A stretch of DNA of 64,000 bases from Zerene cesonia. Taxonomy: Eukaryota > Arthropoda > Insecta > Lepidoptera > Pieridae. The position numbers were made by a program, and so were the translations under genes. Within the stretch, counting starts at the first letter, position 1. Every line of letters starts with the position of its first letter. Positions 58,001 to 64,000 of the stretch are shown in pieces. The stretch covers positions 4,712,001 through 4,776,000 of the forward strand of contig NC_052112.1 in assembly GCF_012273895.1 (NCBI RefSeq). Direction: 5' to 3'. A model generated the notes under the pieces. The model made no database searches. It was not told where the DNA came from and saw only the letters and a program-made list of their open reading frames with translations.

Positions 58001-61000
58001 CCAATATTGGGTTTTGGAAATTGTGTACGACCGTTTTATGGTGATAGTATATGGGTATGATTAACACAGTCTATTAAATATTTAATCGTCATTATACGTA
58101 GGTTTACAACCACAATCTTATGTCGTTTGAAGCGAATCTTGTTTCGCTAAAAAAGCTCAATAAATATTTAAAGTTTAGTAAGTAACTTACAGTTTAAGAA
58201 TACACACCTGTGTGTCCAATACTGACGTAAAAAGCAGTGGGCCAAACTTCAAAGTACCCGTCAACCATACCGAATATGAGAGTGGCGATGATTAGCAGCG
58301 ATACCGGCCAGCCGATGGCGACCAGCCAGTATGGTATCTTCACTTGACATTTCGTCCTATGTAAGTACCAACCGACCATCATACCTGAGTGACAAATATT
58401 CCTTAAGTTCACTCTGAGCTTTAAAAAAATTTTTTTTATTCACCTAATTTCGTTTCTTTAAGTCTATTTTACTACATGGATTAATTAAAATCTCCCAATC
58501 TTCTGTTGTAGGCACATATTTTTGTGATAGAAAATGCATAAAATATCATAAAATCTACTTTACGAGCAATGAACCGGCGCGCTCCGCTTATTGCTTCGTA
58601 TGAAATTCTACTTTATCTTTACTTTAGGTTTATGTTCCCGGATTGCTCCTAGTACATTTTAGTGAAATAAAATTTTCAAGATTTTAATCGTACTCACTGC
58701 TTCTAACAGAATCTATAACCACATTTTGTTATAATTTTGACGAGAAATGGTTTCGTTTCGTTTCTAATACAGTTTTAGTGAAATAAAACGTAGATATTAT
58801 AAGTAAACAAAGGAAAATGAAAAAAAAATACTTTTTTACCTCTGTTGTTTCTCTTTCTATCTTAAGTACCAAATTAATAAGACTTCTCAAATCTTTGTTA
58901 TAGCAAAAACACGAAGACGGTAGAAGATGAATATTTTAAATATTGAATACATAAAACAAGCATGACAACCCCGACATTTCTGCTTTATATCCACATAAAC
59001 CCCAAAGTACTCGTATAAACTTACCAACTAAGTAGGGGCCGATTCTTGACCACGGCTTGTCATAAAGCGGGTCAAACATCTCAAAAGGTTCCTGTATTCG
59101 GGCTTTGTACGCGTGCCACACTGATATGTAAATCGTGGTTACCCACGAGCTCGCCAACAATAATATTAACGAAATCGTTGCGAATTTCACGTGCCTGTCG
59201 AAATAAATATTACATTAGATAAAGCATTCACAGAGGACTGATTAAAGTGTCAGTCGATACACGCCGCAGCGAACATCGAAATTTACTGCGTATTTGCACA
59301 ATTATATATACTTACTTAACTGATATTAATAATAGTATAATGCCGACGACGTAAAATTGCGTGTCGTTCGCCATATACCACGACCAGACCATGCACATGT
59401 CCTTTTGGGGAAACAAATTGTTTATGTAAAGAACGTTTCTCCACCAATAGTGGTCACACGTGATGTGGTCAAAGATGGCCGGCTCGAACACGGTGTGGTT
59501 GTGGGTGTAGCGCAATGCGAGCTCGTTTATCCCGATAACAAAAGCGTACGCTGGAGTCAGCCTAACCAAGCGATATGAAAGTAGGACTAGGAAAGATCTT
59601 ATTATTCTAGAAACTTCTTTCTTAGTGTACGCGTTCGATTTCGGCTTATCGAGGATATCCTCGTAGAAGGATTGCTGGCTTATAGCGGATACTGATAGCG
59701 CGGAGTTTGTGTAGCCGTTGATATTCTTGTTGAGGTCCTTGTCGTTAGCTTGCGCCATTTTATCATTTTTCCTTTTAGTTTTCTTATCTTCGCTCCTTAA
59801 AAAGAGCACTGTTACTAATAAGCCACTGCAATAGAAAAGAATGAGGATGCATGACAACACGAAAAAAACATATAACAATATTCAAAAATAAAACTTAAAA
59901 TATTGTTTCATAGTTTTCACCTAATAAAGAAGAATGTATCCACACAATACGAAGCATTGCCGACTGATTGATATAAAAAGTTCCTTTCCGTTACTACTCT
60001 CATTTGCTTATTGTCAGCTATGTAAAATATTGTAAGGTAAGTGTGCACCATAATTACCCACAATACTGACAAAAATCTGAAAAAGAAAATCATTATTATC
60101 ATTAAACCTTTTTGTTTTCTAATCCAGCAACATAAGAGGATTATAATACACCAAACTGGCCAAGTGCGAGTTGTTATATGTGCAGATAATGTATCGATAA
60201 ACAATATGGATATGGATTTTCAATTACAGTTACCTCATGCCATGTAGACAAGTGAGTGCTCCATCATTTGGCCGACGTGTACTCAAGATAGCCCGGCCGT
60301 TCGATAATATTGAAAATGAAAGTAATACTTCTGCCCATACATCTAGAAAAAAATATTCAAATTTCCTTATGGTTTAAGAAACATAATATTGTATATTTTC
60401 TTTGATATGAATTATAACAAAAACTGTTTGTGAAAGGCTATTTTGAAGTTTTGTTAAGGCGGAGATGTTGTAGCTATTTGTTATAAATTTAGGATAGCAT
60501 AATATAAAATCATTGCAGGTTAAGAAAAATATAAGGATAATTACGATTACAATTCTTACCACATCTTTCGCGTTTTAAGTCGCGGTCTTTATTTTCTTCT
60601 TCAATAGAGTCATTGCAGTCTGTTGTTTTTGCCTGCAAAATTAACAAGAATAAAGCATTAATAAATACAGCATACACGTCATTGTTTTCAGAAAGTAGAA
60701 AATTAGAATTTCATGTAAGTCGTAATAGATTATTTGAAAGTAAATAAATATCATTAATATTGTTAACAAGATATAATCAACAAGATATAAATAAATCAAA
60801 CATCAGATTAAAATAATTTAAATTCTTATGTAACAGAAATATGAAAACATATTTTTTCCATATATGAAACGGTTTCTCTTGCCCTTAACATTATTCTTTT
60901 TCTATTTACTTAATGGACGAAAGCTGCTTTGAAGAAACCTTTCATAGAAAGTTTCTTTTAGTGCATATTTGTATAGACTAAAGTGTTTAGTTTTTGAAAT

Positions 61001-62096
61001 ATGCGCTTTTACACAATTAGATTACTGTATGAATTTAAAAATTTAATGCGATTAATCCAAAAATTACTATAATGCTCGTACATAGTTTTTTAAAGTCTTT
61101 GTTTATAAAACTTGCAGCATTTTCTTAATTGCACCTGGCTTGACCGGGTACATTTATAAAAGTTACAAAATAGTGTTTGTGAACCAACCCACTCAAACAT
61201 CAAACAATATATGGACTATAAAAATAGTTTATTTGATATTTTCTCTCTATAAGAACTTTAAGACACTCGCTTAACAAAAACGTTAAAACATAATAATCAT
61301 TATTGTTTCACCACCGCTAACTGTATATTTTCATATTTTTTTAAATAAAAAAACAATAATAATTCTGCAGCGTAACACACCGCTTTTAAAATCACAATTC
61401 ACATCGCGTACAAAACAAACATTCCCATGAATTCTACCAAAATAAGTTTCTGGCGTGATGCAGTTTAATTCTTTTTCTAAAATTTGATCTAGCTCTGAAC
61501 TGAAGATCAACAAAGAATATTCAGCCATTTTAAAACAACACACATACTAAATCGTACATTATATAATACGATGTATGTATCGTACATTATATTAAATGCT
61601 TTTGGAATGCTTTATTCAGGGATTCTTAACTTCAATGAAGAGTTGAGCTTATCGTGTAAATCGATAGACTTAACGAGCAGTATTCATCTCGCTTCACACG
61701 TAACGGTACCGTAACCTATCGCATCCGCCCTTTAACGCCATCCAGACGCCCGGTCTATTTCCATATGCAAGCAAAATGCTTCAATATAGTAAATTAGAGT
61801 AGTTTGATATCCAAATTATTCACGAAAGAAAAATTATTTTCTTGCAATAAACATTTATATTAACACCCGAAGCTAATGCTTGTGCTGTGTTATTACATTT
61901 TTATGGAACAAATATTTTACACACAATAAAATGAATAACTTCAAAAGAACAATTCTTAAAGATTACACTTACCGGCTTTTGATTATTGTTTGCTTGCTCG
62001 AGATCCTGGCGTTGCGTAGATCGGTACCGGCGTTCGAGGCGGCCTTCATACAGAGAAGCTATCAGCATCCATAAAGCCACCGCCAGTGTGACAGCC
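55008..62096 (-). CDS. NRF-6-like multi-pass acyltransferase (nose resistant to fluoxetine family), N-terminus missing
   Basis: Nine exons on the minus strand: 62096-61973, 60632-60560, 60342-60234, 60076-59921, 59825-59316, 59194-59025, 58384-58208, 56666-56470, 55139-55008. Phases agree at all eight junctions and give 548 residues with an open N-terminus. The acyltransferase-3 domain is clear: LTCLHGMRFLSVLWVIMVHT, CVDTFFFISGLLVTVLFLR, YRLVRLTPAYAFVIG, WWRNVLYINNLFP, CMVWSWYMANDTQFY, LTYCAYLVHP and the last helix AFLASFAISLAFEAPAV, then a lysine-rich cytosolic tail. About ten membrane helices are expected. The first exon encodes helix 1 (VTLAVALWMLIASLYE) and starts at an acceptor. The Cys-rich extracellular NRF domain is absent and probably lies beyond 64000. 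An ATG at 62107 in the same frame is a less likely start. Family role: proposed transfer of acyl groups to lipids or drug and lipid handling in epithelia. The substrate is unknown. Confidence 0.92.
56702..56880 (+). repeat. Interspersed repeat, 'CTAGCCTTTGCCCGC' family, copy 2
   Basis: ACTAGCCTTTGCCCGCGACT, CATCAAAATCCGTTGCG, TTTAAAGATTTAAGCATACA and GGAAAGACGTGGGAAGCGAC. The first three blocks match the copy at 705-905, here with more of the 3' part kept. It lies in an intron of the acyltransferase gene, 36 bp upstream (in transcript direction) of exon 8. Confidence 0.65.
57015..57105 (+). repeat. SINE fragment with (GAT)n tail in the acyltransferase gene
   Basis: CCCTCATAGGAGGCCTGAGT, CTCAGCAGTGGGAACATGTA, then GGGCTGATGATGATGATGAT. 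This is the 3' end of the SINE family seen at 31420 and 37060, here in plus orientation. Confidence 0.7.
60105..60190 (-). repeat. SINE fragment filling a short intron of the acyltransferase gene
   Basis: AGAGGATTATAATACACCAA, then ACTGGCCAAGTGCGAGTTGT. It matches the CACACTGGCCAAGTGCAGG section of the SINE at 31420-31645. It occupies over half of the 157-bp intron 60077-60233. Confidence 0.55.
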
Positions 62097-62713
62097 CTGT
62101 GAAGCATTTATTATTAGCGATGTAATTACTGTGTACGGCTGGAATCTGACAATCACTACAGCTAGGGTCATACGCGGTTTGGTTAATCTACTTCAGTAAT
62201 ACTCAGACGACGTATGCGAGCTTTATGTATGCGAATACTTTGTTGTTTTGCTGCTAGGTACTATAATCGATCTGGTTGGTATCGATGTCGGTCTAGTGAA
62301 CGTTGATTTCAAAAAATAAAATCCACAAATGTATATATTTCTACAGCTTTTTGAGCAAAAATATTTGCTTATGTACATAGTTTTTTTACTATGATAATTT
62401 CGCTCTATTTCTAAAAAATGTTTCCAAAAATATCTCAAAAATGCCTAGTAAAAGTAATGATTAATGACTCAATAATATCCGAAGTATAATCTGTGGCATG
62501 TCAAATTATACCGCGACTGGATTCCATAAAAAGGTTGTGAGCGGTATGGTAATTGGAAAAAATGACGCATAGTTGTAGAGTTATAAAGAAAAGAGAACGT
62601 GTTACACTTGCGTTTTCTGCCTTTATTCTTCAGATTTTTGTCTGAAACGTTGGAAGAATTTATCGGTTAACCAATTTTTTTGTTTCAAACAAAATTTTAT
62701 TTCAGGTAAGGTT

Positions 62714-63070
62714 GTTGTTTTTTTTTTTTTTTTTTAATGTTACAGTCGGCAATGGAGCTGATGGGACGCCTGATGGTAAGCGCTACCACCGCTCATGAAC
62801 ATTTGGAGAGGCATAAGGTCCATTGCAGACCTAACGCCTCTACAGATGGATTGCCGACTTTTTGGGAAGGGATTAAGAAAGGATTGGCGATAGGAATAAA
62901 GGAAAGGACTGGGAAGGGTAAGGAAAAGGAGATGGGCCTCCGGCTCCCCCACTCACCGAACGAAACACAGCAGAATGCTATTTCACGCCGGTCTTCTGTG
63001 GGGGTGTGGTACTTCCCCGGTGCGAGCTGGCCCAATTCGTGCCGAAGCGTGCTCGACTACCACATATACA
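62714..63070 (-). repeat. 'GTTCATGGGCG' repeat family, full copy with poly(A)
   Basis: The plus strand begins with a run of about 20 T (62716-62735), then CAATGGAGCTGATGGGACGC, CGCTCATGAACATTTGGAGA, GGCCTCCGGCTCCCCCACTC and ends TGCCGAAGCGTGCTCGACTA. The inverse order matches 18780-19085. The T run is the poly(A) tail of a retroelement in minus orientation. The frame across it (62737-63189) is a shadow of the repeat and not a gene. Confidence 0.75.
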
Positions 63071-63589
63071 ATATGTGGTATGTTGCTATTTGTATCCTAT
63101 TGCTTTATATGCCTGAATTGACAGGTTCATTTCGTTCACTGCAGAGTCTGTGCCAAGTTCATAAACGCCACGTGGCAAGTTTTCCATAAATTAGCTTAAT
63201 GAATTATTGTGGTTTCGTGATTTTCTTAATTTTTATTTAATTAAACCTTACATGCCTTTTAATTGCATCCATCAACCGGATGATAGAAGCAATTTTGTTA
63301 ATGTTAGCCTAATTAAAGCACACAATAGCAAATAGCTACGTAGTTTTATGTCTTAATCTTCACAAGGCCAAAGGATATGTGATCTAGAAGTTTTAATCGC
63401 CAGAAGGTTAAAACCAAATAATGTAAGAGTGCTCTGGGTCATCATCTAACAAGCTATGATAAACAATGTTTTGTTTTTTATCAAGAATTCATTATGAGAA
63501 AGTTAATAATGTTCCCGTTCCCGTTTAACCATCTAATAAAAATACATAGTAGTATATATTTCTTTTGGCTATATAACAATAAATAATAA

Positions 63590-63715
63590 AAAAAACAAGG
63601 TTCAGCAAGAATTGACACGGGCGTATGTATGGGCGATGGTTTTTCTGTGCAATTTTAGTTGTATTAGTGTCGAGATTCTAACTCGCACTTGGCCGACATG
63701 TTAATGTAGAAAACA
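63590..63715 (-). repeat. Decayed SINE-like fragment
   Basis: CAAGGTTCAGCAAGAATTG and CTAACTCGCACTTGGCCGAC. The phrase resembles the GGCCAAGTGCGAGTTG block of the (GAT)n SINE family, inverted. The boundaries are approximate. Confidence 0.35.
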
Positions 63716-64000
63716 AGTAAAAACGAAGTTTTGACACATTTTATTGATTTCATCATTTCTCAATTGTTTTTGTTTCTTTATCGGTAACTTCTATGCGGTA
63801 TTTTTTACTACAAGGGCGAAGCTTGTATATGATTATGATTTCATCTTTAATTGTAGTTTTATGTCATTTAAACATAACAAATCATCACGGTTGATTGATA
63901 GATATAAAAATGTATTGCACAGTATAATTCTGGGATGCTGGATATAACCTGTGATCGATAAGCTTCCATAATGGGTTGATATGATATTGTCCTATGAACA

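Larger units (their letters stand above)
62097..64000. other. Intron or upstream flank of the acyltransferase gene
   Basis: If the first annotated acyltransferase exon is internal, this is intron and the gene continues past the window. No exon of the extracellular NRF domain was found. Repeats lie at 62714-63070 and 63590-63715. Confidence 0.5.

Noticed and set aside
61331..61543. Minus-strand 70-codon frame containing MAEYSLLIFSSELDQ inside the acyltransferase gene
   Set aside because: It sits in an intron on the same strand, breaks the phase of the exon chain and matches no family I know.
62737..63189. 150-codon plus-strand frame
   Set aside because: It lies on a retroelement copy with poly(A), inverted relative to 18780-19085. 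The frame is due to the GC-rich repeat.
1..64000. CRISPR arrays, operons, phage or integron structures
   Set aside because: The window is animal nuclear DNA with spliced genes. No regularly spaced direct repeats with unique spacers were seen.

Overview
This window is a eukaryotic nuclear scaffold, AT-rich, with short GT-AG introns and many degraded interspersed repeats. The repeats (SINE-like copies with a (GAT)n tail, elements ending in 'GCGGGCGGAAAGCTAGT', copies carrying 'GTTCATGGGCGG') are of kinds familiar from moth and butterfly genomes, and the proteins look insect, so I infer Lepidoptera. The species cannot be told. Two blocks of exactly 1000 N (35354-36353, 42344-43343) are scaffold gaps of conventional, probably unknown, size.

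Layout. 1-9.3 kb: one secreted GMC oxidoreductase (+, six coding exons, 621 aa) in repeat-bearing DNA. 9.3-35.1 kb: a compact gene-rich block of eight genes that alternate strictly in strand: mRpL51 (-), a six-finger C2H2 protein (+), SURF6 (-), PRMT5 (+), COQ4 (-), a three-finger C2H2 protein (+), CTR1 (-) and a BET double-bromodomain protein, fs(1)h/BRD type (+). Neighbours therefore form four head-to-head and three tail-to-tail pairs. The BET gene runs open into the first gap and its ET-domain end is not found on the other side. 36.4-55 kb: a gene desert holding only repeat copies, including a possible retroelement end at the second gap. 55-62.1 kb: a nose-resistant-to-fluoxetine (NRF-6) type multi-pass acyltransferase (-), nine exons reconstructed, with the N-terminal extracellular part missing and probably beyond the window. 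62.1-64 kb: repeats.

The genes form no single pathway. Most of the block is housekeeping: mitochondrial translation (mL51), ribosome biogenesis (SURF6), symmetric arginine methylation (PRMT5), ubiquinone synthesis (COQ4), copper uptake (CTR1) and acetyl-histone reading (BET). I joined exons by hand, using splice consensus, phase agreement at every junction and continuity with known family sequences. No convincing new biological system is visible. The most interesting items are dense TGTCA/TGACA clusters in the promoters of this block, a 60-bp tandem duplication that copies a PRMT5 splice acceptor and exon start into the preceding intron, and the BET gene cut by a gap.
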